Below, in pieces: positions 7,415 through 11,860 of a DNA stretch of 11,860 nucleotides. The notes beneath the pieces are model-generated. The model worked only from the letters and a program-made list of their open reading frames with translations. It did not search any database and was not told the DNA's origin. The translations under genes and the position numbers were made by a program. The DNA comes from Candidatus Methylomirabilota bacterium (lineage in GTDB: Bacteria > Methylomirabilota > Methylomirabilia > Methylomirabilales > JACPAU01). Location: positions 1 to 11,860 of the forward strand of contig JACPAU010000225.1 of NCBI GenBank assembly GCA_016180705.1. The letters are read 5' to 3'. How positions within the stretch are numbered: the stretch's first letter is position 1; each line of letters begins with the position of its first letter.

Positions 7415-7437
7415 GCTGGGGGGACGAGCCCCCCAGC
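7415..7437 (-). terminator. Strong hairpin immediately after the second micro-ORF
   Basis: A perfect 9-bp stem GCTGGGGGG / CCCCCCAGC has a 5-base loop, starting 12 bases after the stop of the 15-codon micro-ORF on the minus strand. The trailing sequence TGGTCTCATTTGTCCC is only mildly T-rich. The position fits a terminator or an mRNA-stabilising 3' end for the micro-ORF transcript. Confidence 0.5.
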
Positions 7438-7449
7438 ACAGGGGTCCCG

Positions 7450-7497
7450 TTACCTCTTCTTCTTCGGCCGCGCCTTCTTGGCTTTCTTCTTCGCCAT
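7450..7497 (-). CDS. Lysine-rich micro-ORF 2 (15 residues)
   Basis: ATG to TAA encodes MAKKKAKKARPKKKR: 8 Lys and 2 Arg of 15 residues. Translation is supported by AAGGGGGGTGA starting 19 bases before the ATG. This matches the extended anti-Shine-Dalgarno complement AAGGAGGTGA nearly base for base, with one G for A. The same leader and the same first eight residues (MAKKKAKK) recur in micro-ORF 1, so the two look like a tandem duplication. The product could be a leader peptide whose lysine codons report lysyl-tRNA supply, or a very basic micro-protein that binds RNA, DNA or ribosomes. I do not recognise a named family. It is far below usual gene-calling limits. Confidence 0.6.
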   Translation of the reverse strand: MAKKKAKKARPKKKR

Positions 7498-7544
7498 TAG
7501 CGCTTTCACCCCCCTTCGGTTGCGGGTGGTCGCTGCTCGCCCAG

Positions 7545-7589
7545 CTACTTCTTCTTCTTCCCGCCCTTCTTCGCCTTCTTCTTAGCCAT
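7545..7589 (-). CDS. Lysine-rich micro-ORF 1 (14 residues)
   Basis: ATG to TAG encodes MAKKKAKKGGKKKK: 9 Lys of 14 residues, nearly all AAG codons. It is preceded by AAAGGGGGTGA, an extended Shine-Dalgarno match, in the shared leader pattern CCGGAAAGGGGGTGAAACTGC. It starts 70 bases after the HEPN gene and ends 47 bases before micro-ORF 2. Two neighbouring copies that keep the same leader, start and N-terminus while the C-terminal half differs (GGKKKK against ARPKKKR) argue for selection on the peptide or on its translation. The function is unknown. Random lysine runs are unlikely in DNA this GC-rich. Confidence 0.6.
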   Translation of the reverse strand: MAKKKAKKGGKKKK

Positions 7590-7604
7590 GCAGTTTCACC
7601 CCCT

Positions 7605-7617
7605 TTCCGGTCCGGAA
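7605..7617. repeat. 13-base palindrome upstream of micro-ORF 1
   Basis: TTCCGG-T-CCGGAA is a perfect odd palindrome lying 16 bases before the micro-ORF 1 start and touching its Shine-Dalgarno tract. The adjoining segment 7641-7652 (CCCCGCGCGGGG) is also self-complementary. Either could be an operator or a weak hairpin at the HEPN/micro-ORF junction. No function is shown. Confidence 0.3.
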
Positions 7618-7659
7618 TTCCCCCGCCGCCGGGGCGCCCGCCCCGCGCGGGGGCAGGGC

Positions 7660-8112
7660 CTACGGCAACGCGATCTGCGGGTGCTCCTCCCGGATGCGCT
7701 GGAGCACCCGCTGCACGAACTCCTCCGCGGCCTGGAGGGCAGCCTCACCCTCGTAGCCCGAGATGGGCCGGTCGGCCGCATCGAGGAACTGCTGGCTCTT
7801 CCGGCGCATCCGCTCCAACTGGTTCAGGAGGGGAGCCACGTCGGCAGGCAGCAGGCCGGCGGCGACCTGCAGAACCGTCTTCACCTGCTCCCGCCCCTTG
7901 GGGCGCAGCCCCGCCGCCAGCGCCAGAGCGCGGGCTGCCCGGACCATCCCCTGGGCCGCCATCGTGTAGGCCCACTCCCGGTCCACGAGCAGCGTCGCCT
8001 TGGCGGTCTGCAGGTCCTTGCTGGCGCGGCGGACGAGTGCCAGCACCTGCTTCTCGCTGGGCGCCGCCTCGTCAAGCAGCCCCCGGCTCTTGAGCTCGTC
8101 ATAGGGCTTCAT
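7660..8112 (-). CDS. HEPN domain protein, partner of MNT-like gene; active-site motif not seen
   Basis: This is a 150-residue, all-helical HEPN protein. The pattern DLQTAKATLLVDREWAYTMAAQ, then MVRAARALALAAGLRPKG, then RMRRKSQQFLDAADRP and AALQAAEEFVQRVL matches HEPN proteins paired with wHTH-MNT genes. In active relatives the RMRRK stretch continues with Arg-Asn/His and a downstream Tyr, the RX4-6H-type RNase centre. Here that region reads RRKSQQFLD, with no His and no Tyr. The RNase or toxin function may therefore be lost. Its ATG lies inside the upstream MNT gene (14-base overlap), typical of coupled toxin-antitoxin-like pairs. It ends in TAG, 70 bases before the lysine-rich micro-ORFs. 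The family call is good; the functional state is inferred from motif absence. Confidence 0.75.
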   Translation of the reverse strand: MKPYDELKSRGLLDEAAPSEKQVLALVRRASKDLQTAKATLLVDREWAYTMAAQGMVRAARALALAAGLRPKGREQVKTVLQVAAGLLPADVAPLLNQLERMRRKSQQFLDAADRPISGYEGEAALQAAEEFVQRVLQRIREEHPQIALP

Positions 8113-8668
8113 CCGAGCCGGCCACCACCACCCGATCGCCCTGGAGGACCTCGGTCAGGAAGGGGTCCCCTTCCTCCCGCCGTCGCACGAACTCCGCGCG
8201 GTCGAAGGCCAGGAGGTTGATCTCCCGCCCGAGCCGCTGCTCCAGGTCCGCCACCGCCTGGTTGAGGGCAGGCATCTCCGGCGAGCCGACGACGATCAGG
8301 TCCAGGGCCCCGGCATCAGTCGCCAGCGCGTCGGCCTTCGCGCCGTAGAGGAACGCCACCACGATTCCTTTGACCCGTCGCAGGGCCGCCCCGACGGTCC
8401 CGGGGACCGCGCGGGTCTTGTCCACGATGGCCTTCAGCTCGGAGTACACGGGGGACCGCGGGCTCGCGCTGTAGTAGCGGAGGTTCCCGGCCTTCACGCT
8501 CTGGAGGATCCCGGCCTTCTCCAAGTTGTCCAGCTCCCGCTTGATTCCCGAGATGTCCCGCTTCAGTTGCCGCGCCAGCTCGCGGACGTAGAACCGCTCC
8601 TCCGGGCGGCCGAGCAAGAGCACCAGGAGGTCCACGCGCGTTTGGGATGAGAACAGCCGCCGGAGCAT
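8099..8668 (-). CDS. Winged-helix regulator fused to degenerate MNT nucleotidyltransferase domain
   Basis: The 189-residue product starts with a winged helix at about 1-70 (LFSSQTRVDLLVLLL, ERFYVRELARQLKRDISGIK, then LEKAGILQSVKAGNLRYY). A minimal nucleotidyltransferase (MNT) fold follows at about 95-185, ending in LGREINLLAF and GDPFLTEVL. Active MNTs show GSxA and, about ten residues on, DxD. Here these read YGAKA and GALDLIVVG, so Ser becomes Ala and the first Asp becomes Ala. The catalytic site thus appears lost. The ATG at 8666-8668 is chosen over a TTG at 8710, because the latter lies inside the -10/-35 spacer of the likely promoter (8699-8728). The 14-base overlap with the HEPN gene marks a two-gene unit. 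The remaining role is probably DNA binding and/or HEPN binding. Confidence 0.78.
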   Translation of the reverse strand: MLRRLFSSQTRVDLLVLLLGRPEERFYVRELARQLKRDISGIKRELDNLEKAGILQSVKAGNLRYYSASPRSPVYSELKAIVDKTRAVPGTVGAALRRVKGIVVAFLYGAKADALATDAGALDLIVVGSPEMPALNQAVADLEQRLGREINLLAFDRAEFVRRREEGDPFLTEVLQGDRVVVAGSDEAL

Positions 8669-8672
8669 CCAA

Positions 8673-8690
8673 TCATGCCTTTCATGCCTT
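8673..8690. repeat. Perfect tandem 9-mer in the 5' leader of the wHTH-MNT gene
   Basis: TCATGCCTT occurs twice in direct succession (minus strand AAGGCATGA twice), between the predicted -10 and the ATG at 8668. It sits where the transcript would begin, so it could be an autorepression site for the encoded winged-helix protein. The second copy also supplies AAAGG as a weak ribosome site. Confidence 0.4.
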
Positions 8691-8698
8691 CGATGATG

Positions 8699-8728
8699 CG
8701 AATACAACAATCGTTATTTCTTTGTCAA
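8699..8728 (-). promoter_or_regulatory. Sigma-70-type promoter of the wHTH-MNT/HEPN operon
   Basis: The minus strand has a consensus -35 TTGACA (8723-8728), an 18-base AT-rich spacer and TATTCG (8699-8704) as the -10. An A-rich tract (TTAAAAAAAA) lies just upstream and may act as an UP element. Transcription would start about 25 bases before the ATG at 8668. This is the most AT-rich stretch in the window. Confidence 0.65.
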
Positions 8729-8943
8729 CAGTTTTTTTTAATCCCTGGCTGTGCCTGGGAAATCGGCTCCGATGGCGAGGCGGAAACCGGAACAAGACCT
8801 CGTCTTGTTCTTCGAGGAGAACGACGGGGGGGCGCGTTCGCGGGCACTTGGCGCGATCGGCTCGCTCTCGACGCGGGAAGCCCCCGCCAGGGCTCGGTTC
8901 GGCGAGGGCGGAGGAGGCAGAGGGCAAACGCGCGATGGGGTCG
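8729..8943. other. Gene-free gap between promoter region and histidine phosphatase
   Basis: No gene is supported here. Next to the A-rich promoter flank the segment holds a perfect hairpin GAACAAGAC-ctc-GTCTTGTTC (8790-8810). It lies about 130 bases beyond the histidine phosphatase stop on the minus strand, where a terminator might sit. Neither strand shows a T-run directly after it (TTCG on plus, CGGTTTCC on minus), so it could equally be an operator. Confidence 0.35.
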
Positions 8944-9543
8944 CTAGACGGCGGGCCCAGACGGGCGGTGAGGCCCGTCGCTCGTTTCGAGGGGGAGGCG
9001 CCCGACCGCGAGGACCTCCCCGCCCTCGACGGTGAAGGCGGCGCCCTCGCACTCCCGAAAGAAGTCGAACGGGCCTCCACTGTAGGCGCCAGCCGCCAGG
9101 AGGAGGGCGGGCTCGATGGAGCCGGCGTGGCCGATCGCGAGCGCGCGCCCTCCCCGGGGCAGCCGCTCGGCCACGTGCCGAACGGCCCCGAGGAGGCGCT
9201 CCCCGGCCTCGAACAGGAGGTCGCGCGTCGCTGGCACGCGCAGGAACGCCTCGAGGAGCGTGAGGGCCTTCTCCTCGGCAGCGCGGCGGATCTGCGGGAG
9301 CAGGGCGGCGAGCGCCTCGGCCGGAGGGGAGTCGAAGGCGGGGTCGATCCGGTAGTTCGGGAAACCGAAGGCGCGGGCCGTCTGAATGCAGCGCGGCGCC
9401 GTGCCCGTCAGGACCGCGGCGTAGCGCCGGCCGAGCCTCTGCCCGACCCGCCCCGCGAGCGCCCAGCCCGCGGGCGTCAGCAGGCCGTCGGGGCCGCGGG
9501 GGGCGTGGCGCCGCACCTCGACGTGGCGGGGACCGCCGCCCAC
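8944..9543 (-). CDS. Histidine phosphatase superfamily protein
   Basis: This is a 199-residue member of the histidine phosphatase (phosphoglycerate mutase-like) fold, which transfers phosphate through an active-site His. The N-terminal motif EVRRHAP supplies Arg12-His13, with Ala in place of the usual Gly of RHG. LTPAGWALA and LTGTAPRCIQTA (Arg51) follow in the normal places, and the second histidine is His139 in AIGHAGSI. This arrangement resembles small SixA/CobC-like phosphatases. It starts at GTG, only four bases after the rhomboid stop and without a clear Shine-Dalgarno, so it is probably translated by coupling. The substrate cannot be predicted. No signal peptide is seen, so it is likely cytoplasmic. 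Confidence 0.8.
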   Translation of the reverse strand: MGGGPRHVEVRRHAPRGPDGLLTPAGWALAGRVGQRLGRRYAAVLTGTAPRCIQTARAFGFPNYRIDPAFDSPPAEALAALLPQIRRAAEEKALTLLEAFLRVPATRDLLFEAGERLLGAVRHVAERLPRGGRALAIGHAGSIEPALLLAAGAYSGGPFDFFRECEGAAFTVEGGEVLAVGRLPLETSDGPHRPSGPAV

Positions 9544-9547
9544 GCGC

Positions 9548-10237
9548 CTACAACCGGAAGAGGCGGATGGGGACCGACCGCCGCTTGAAGAAGGGGATCA
9601 GCGCCATGCCGGCGGCGAAGCCGCCGATGTGGGCGAACCAGGCCACCCCGCCTCCCTGGAAGTTGAAGGTGACGAGACCGTTCGCGACCTGCACCAGGAT
9701 CCAGAACCCGAGAACGATGAGGGCAGGGATCTCGATCAGCCGCCAGTACCAGAACACGGCGATGAAGGTGAGCACCCGCGCGTGCGGGTACAGGAGCAGG
9801 TACGCGCCGAGCACCCCGGAGACCGCGCCGCTCGCCCCGACCATGGGGATGGGGGAGGTCGGGCTCACCCAGACCTGCGCGAAGGCCGCCGCGAGCCCGC
9901 TCAGGAGGTAGAAGCCGACGAACCGCGACGGCCCCATGGCGTCCTCCACGTTGTTCCCGAAGATCCACAGGTAGAGCATGTTCCCGGCCACGTGGAAGAG
10001 CCCGCCGTGGACGAACATGGACGTGACCACGGTCATCTCCAGCGGAAAGGGACGCGGGACGTGCGCCACGCCCGAGGTCAGTTCCCGCGGGATCAGCCCG
10101 TACTGGAAAATGATCCGCTGCGCGGACTCGGGAAGCAGCAGAAACTGGTAGAGGAACACGGCGACGTTGGCGACGATGAGGGCGACGGTGACGACCGGGA
10201 AGCGTCGGGTCCGGATGTTGTCGCGAAGCGGGATCAT
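9548..10237 (-). CDS. Rhomboid family intramembrane serine protease
   Basis: Rhomboids cut transmembrane helices inside the bilayer. The 229-residue protein has six or seven hydrophobic segments and the full catalytic set: His82 and Asn86 in FHVAGNMLYLWIFG (oxyanion hole), nucleophile Ser136 in GASGAVSG, and His203 in FAHIGGFAAG. The N-terminus MIPLRDNIRTRRFP and the long loop after helix 1 (about residues 37-68) are typical of the bacterial subgroup beginning with 'IPLRD'. Its promoter is probably the leftward one at 10314-10343, giving a leader of about 70 bases. The histidine phosphatase follows four bases after its TAG. The natural substrate is unknown. Confidence 0.92.
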   Translation of the reverse strand: MIPLRDNIRTRRFPVVTVALIVANVAVFLYQFLLLPESAQRIIFQYGLIPRELTSGVAHVPRPFPLEMTVVTSMFVHGGLFHVAGNMLYLWIFGNNVEDAMGPSRFVGFYLLSGLAAAFAQVWVSPTSPIPMVGASGAVSGVLGAYLLLYPHARVLTFIAVFWYWRLIEIPALIVLGFWILVQVANGLVTFNFQGGGVAWFAHIGGFAAGMALIPFFKRRSVPIRLFRL

Positions 10238-10313
10238 GGCGGCCCGACGACGCTATCAGAGGGGGAGAGGCGCCGCAAGGGAAATTCGCGCTGGCCGGTC
10301 CTCCGGGTATGTG

Positions 10314-10343
10314 CTAATACAAACGACATAAATCGTGTGACAC
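10314..10343 (-). promoter_or_regulatory. Leftward promoter for rhomboid/histidine phosphatase
   Basis: The minus strand has GTGTCA (10338-10343), an 18-base spacer and TATTAG (10314-10319). It shares TGTCGTT(T)GTATTAG with the opposite promoter. The predicted start is about 70 bases before the rhomboid ATG. Confidence 0.5.
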
Positions 10344-10395
10344 AGAGTCCGGGTGGCGCCGGATGCCGCCCCCTGGCCCCCGTAGCGGAGGGGGG

Positions 10396-10442
10396 TCCCC
10401 TCGGCTCTTGGCCGATGGGGGGGAACCACGGGAGGGTTCCCC
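10396..10442. repeat. Nested alternative stems in the core between the divergent promoters
   Basis: GGGGAACC (10420-10427) pairs perfectly with GGTTCCCC (10435-10442) over a 7-base loop. The overlapping bases 10396-10405 can pair with 10411-10421 (TCGGC-tcttg-GCCGA extended by CCCC/GGGG). The two structures compete for the same G-run. Both lie upstream of both predicted start sites, so a DNA-level role is more likely than an RNA one. Confidence 0.35.
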
Positions 10443-10487
10443 ACGGGGGCCGGGGGCCGGGGTGACACCGGCGACAGGACCCGGACA

Positions 10488-10516
10488 TTGTCACTTTGAT
10501 TCTGTCGTTGTATTAG
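10488..10516 (+). promoter_or_regulatory. Rightward promoter for the GAF-GGDEF gene
   Basis: TTGTCA (10488-10493, 5 of 6 to consensus), a 17-base spacer and TATTAG (10511-10516) form a good sigma-70-type promoter. Transcription would begin near 10523, about 30 bases before the GTG start. Confidence 0.6.
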
Positions 10517-10551
10517 AATCCCGCGGGCTGACCCCGGAGGGAGGGAGCGGG

Positions 10552-11860
10552 GTGGCGCCCAACCGCGGCATCCTCACCGTCGATCCCGCCGGACTGCTGC
10601 CGGCAGCCGTGCGGACGCGTCTCACCGCGGAGGGCTTCCGGGTGGTCCCGGTCGGGCGCAACCCCGCGCTCCTGACCCCCCGGCAGATGAAAGGAGTCGT
10701 CGCGGTCCTCGCCTGCGACCGCACCGCCGACCGGGAAGTCCGTCGCCTGGTGGCGAGCGCCCTTGCCCTCGAGCCCCACCTCCCCGTCCTCCTCTGCTGC
10801 CCGGGCGGCGAGGTGGACCCGCACTTCGCGCCCGATCCCCGGCACCGGCCCGTCGGGCTCCCGCTCCCGCCCGACGCCGACGCGATCCTCGGGGCCCTCC
10901 GGCAGGCGCTCGCGGAGGCGCCGGCGAGGATCCGCCCTCCGCAGGCGCTCCCAACTGCCGGCCCCCTCATCCCCCTCGAGGTCTTCCACGAGGTGGGGAA
11001 GGCCCTGACCTCCACGCTCCAGCTCTCGGAGGTCCTCAACCTCATCGCGGACACCACGAGCCGCTTCGTTCAGTGCGAGGCCTGGTCCCTCCTCCTCCTG
11101 GACGAGCGCCGGCAGGAGCTGCGCTTCGAGATCGCCACCGGGCCGCAGGGGCCGCAGGTGAAGCAGTTCCGCCTGAAGCCCGGGGAGGGTCTCGCAGGGT
11201 GGGTGGCGCGGGAAGGGCGGGCCTGCCTGGTGGAGAACGCCGGGGCCGATCCTCGCTTCGCCCCGCACGTGGACGGCGCCACCGGGTTCGCCACCCGGAC
11301 CATCCTCTGCGTCCCGCTGACCAGCAAGGGGAAGGTCCTGGGGGTGATCGAACTCCTGAACAAGCAGGGCGGCGGCGCCTTCGACGACCGGGACCTCACG
11401 ATGGTGAGCATCCTGGCCGACTACGCCGCCATCGCCATCGAGAACGCCCGCCTCTACCAGCGGGCGGAGGAGTTGGCCGTCACCGACGACGTGACCGGCA
11501 TCCACAACTCCCGCTACTTCCACCAGCTTCTCGAGCGGGAGCTGCAGCGGGCCCGCCGCTACGCGCGCCCGCTCTCGGTCCTCTTCATCGACCTGGACCA
11601 GTTCAAGGAGGTCAACGACACCCACGGCCATCAGCGGGGAAGCCAAGTTCTGCGCGAGGTGGCCCAGCTCCTGAAGGCCTCCATCCGCTCCGTGGACCTG
11701 ATCGCCCGCTACGGGGGCGACGAGTTCATCGTGGTCCTCCCCGATACCGACGCCGCCACCGCCGCCCAGCTGGGCGAGCGGCTCCGCGCCACGGTCGCCC
11801 GGACCGAGTTCTTGGCGCCGGAGGGCCTGCGGCTCCGCCTGACCGCCTCCTTCGGGGTGG
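10552..11860 (+). CDS. Pseudo-receiver-GAF-GGDEF dinucleotide cyclase, Hypr-type specificity residue (3' end outside window)
   Basis: This reads as 436 residues to the window edge. Residues 5-122 resemble a receiver domain but lack a clear phospho-acceptor and the conserved Lys (GLPLPPD in place of KPF). A GAF sensor domain spans about 146-303, and a GGDEF cyclase domain begins near 310 (TDDVTGIHNSRYF). The active loop RYGGDEF (388-392) and metal site FIDLDQFK (Asp347) are intact, and an RSVD inhibitory site (379-382) lies five residues before GGDEF. Asn355 of the guanine pocket is kept, but the motif GHxxGD reads GHQRGS, so Ser364 replaces the guanine-binding Asp (PleD Asp344). Known Hypr GGDEF enzymes that make 3',3'-cGAMP carry Ser or Thr here. 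The start is GTG with GGAGGGAGGG upstream. Cyclase identity is firm; the cGAMP product is inference. Confidence 0.93.
   Translation, partial: MAPNRGILTVDPAGLLPAAVRTRLTAEGFRVVPVGRNPALLTPRQMKGVVAVLACDRTADREVRRLVASALALEPHLPVLLCCPGGEVDPHFAPDPRHRPVGLPLPPDADAILGALRQALAEAPARIRPPQALPTAGPLIPLEVFHEVGKALTSTLQLSEVLNLIADTTSRFVQCEAWSLLLLDERRQELRFEIATGPQGPQVKQFRLKPGEGLAGWVAREGRACLVENAGADPRFAPHVDGATGFATRTILCVPLTSKGKVLGVIELLNKQGGGAFDDRDLTMVSILADYAAIAIENARLYQRAEELAVTDDVTGIHNSRYFHQLLERELQRARRYARPLSVLFIDLDQFKEVNDTHGHQRGSQVLREVAQLLKASIRSVDLIARYGGDEFIVVLPDTDAATAAQLGERLRATVARTEFLAPEGLRLRLTASFGV

Larger units (their letters stand above)
7155..7449. other. Hairpin-rich leader between micro-ORFs and the mu-crystallin-family gene
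   Basis: This stretch of about 295 bases has no convincing gene. On the minus strand it holds, in order from the micro-ORFs: a 9-bp stem at 7415-7437, a 14-bp stem at 7346-7386 overlapping a 9-bp stem at 7327-7351, and a 9-bp stem at 7288-7310 followed by TCCCTTGTTCT. After these come a possible extended -10 motif (TGCTATGGT) and the ribosome site of the downstream gene. The density of perfect stems suggests termination or attenuation of minus-strand transcripts. The individual hairpins are listed separately. Confidence 0.6.
10314..10516. repeat. 203-base segment bounded by an imperfect inverted repeat of about 40 bases
   Basis: The left arm (10314-10354) and the right arm (10479-10516, read in reverse) share three ordered blocks: CTAATACAA(A)CGACA, GTGACA and GTCCGGGT. 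About 30 of 38-41 positions match. Each arm is a complete promoter with its upstream flank. The core between is GC-rich. No target-site duplication is seen (GTG on the left, AAT on the right), so a miniature transposon is possible but not supported. A duplicated, mirrored promoter is the simpler reading. Confidence 0.55.
10238..10551. other. Divergent intergenic region between rhomboid and GGDEF genes
   Basis: This 314-base gap contains two outward promoters with matching sequence (10314-10343 leftwards, 10488-10516 rightwards). A GC-rich core with several short stems lies between them, and each gene's leader lies outside them. No open frame with gene-like character was seen. Confidence 0.6.

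Noticed and set aside
7155..7439. N-terminal extension of the mu-crystallin-family gene to 7439
   Set aside because: The added 95 residues are Arg/Pro/Gly-rich and run across strong hairpins. The ATG at 7154 has a good ribosome site and gives the normal family length.
7155..7449. Lysine riboswitch (L box) ahead of the metabolic operon
   Set aside because: The stems are simple perfect hairpins. None of the conserved L-box internal loops or junction sequences could be recognised.
10344..10478. Riboswitch (for example c-di-GMP/cGAMP GEMM class) upstream of the cyclase gene
   Set aside because: No GEMM-like conserved blocks were found, and the stems lie upstream of both predicted transcription starts, so they would not be in either mRNA.
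10314..10516. Miniature inverted-repeat transposon
   Set aside because: The arms coincide with promoters and no flanking target duplication is visible. Kept as an open alternative, not annotated as mobile.
10513..11646. Minus-strand 377-residue open frame opposite the GGDEF gene
   Set aside because: It is antisense to clear GAF and GGDEF motifs on the plus strand and has no recognisable domain itself.

Overview
The window is very GC-rich, and nearly every third codon position in its genes is G or C. It encodes an LPS transport system (LptC, LptA, LptB) beside sigma-54, so the host is a diderm, outer-membrane-bearing bacterium. The gene mix (glutaryl-CoA dehydrogenase, mu-crystallin-type reductase, GAF-GGDEF signalling, very high GC) would fit an environmental lineage such as Rokubacteria/Methylomirabilota or a deltaproteobacterium-like group. 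That placement is inference; no marker gene here settles it. All genes except the last run on the minus strand.

From right to left on the minus strand: (1) 10314-10516 is a short region with two outward-pointing, near-mirror-image sigma-70-type promoters. One drives rightwards into a pseudo-receiver-GAF-GGDEF protein (10552 to beyond the window). The other drives leftwards into a rhomboid protease (9548-10237) and a histidine phosphatase (8944-9543). (2) A clear TTGACA promoter (8699-8728) leads into a winged-helix/MNT nucleotidyltransferase-like gene that overlaps a HEPN gene. Both have lost the residues expected at their active sites. (3) Just downstream lie two tandem micro-ORFs of 14 and 15 codons (7545-7589, 7450-7497). 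They encode almost pure lysine/alanine peptides and share an unusually strong Shine-Dalgarno leader. They are followed by about 300 bases of strong, partly overlapping hairpins. (4) Next comes an ornithine cyclodeaminase/mu-crystallin family gene, an aldehyde dehydrogenase of the aminoadipate-semialdehyde/piperideine-carboxylate type, and glutaryl-CoA dehydrogenase. Together they suggest catabolism of lysine through pipecolate and aminoadipate to glutaryl-CoA. (5) gcdH runs with a 9-base gap into lptC-lptA-lptB-rpoN, the usual lpt/sigma-54 cluster. rpoN is split by an in-frame TAG codon and leaves the window just before its RpoN box.

The most notable points are these. The GGDEF domain carries Ser instead of the guanine-binding Asp (GHQRGS), the substitution that marks hybrid, cGAMP-making 'Hypr' cyclases. 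The lysine-rich micro-ORF pair with its hairpin leader lies upstream of a putative lysine-catabolic operon. rpoN has an amber interruption. The MNT/HEPN pair looks catalytically dead on both sides. The promoter duplication between the two divergent transcripts is also unusual. No tRNA, rRNA, CRISPR array, insertion sequence or phage gene was seen.
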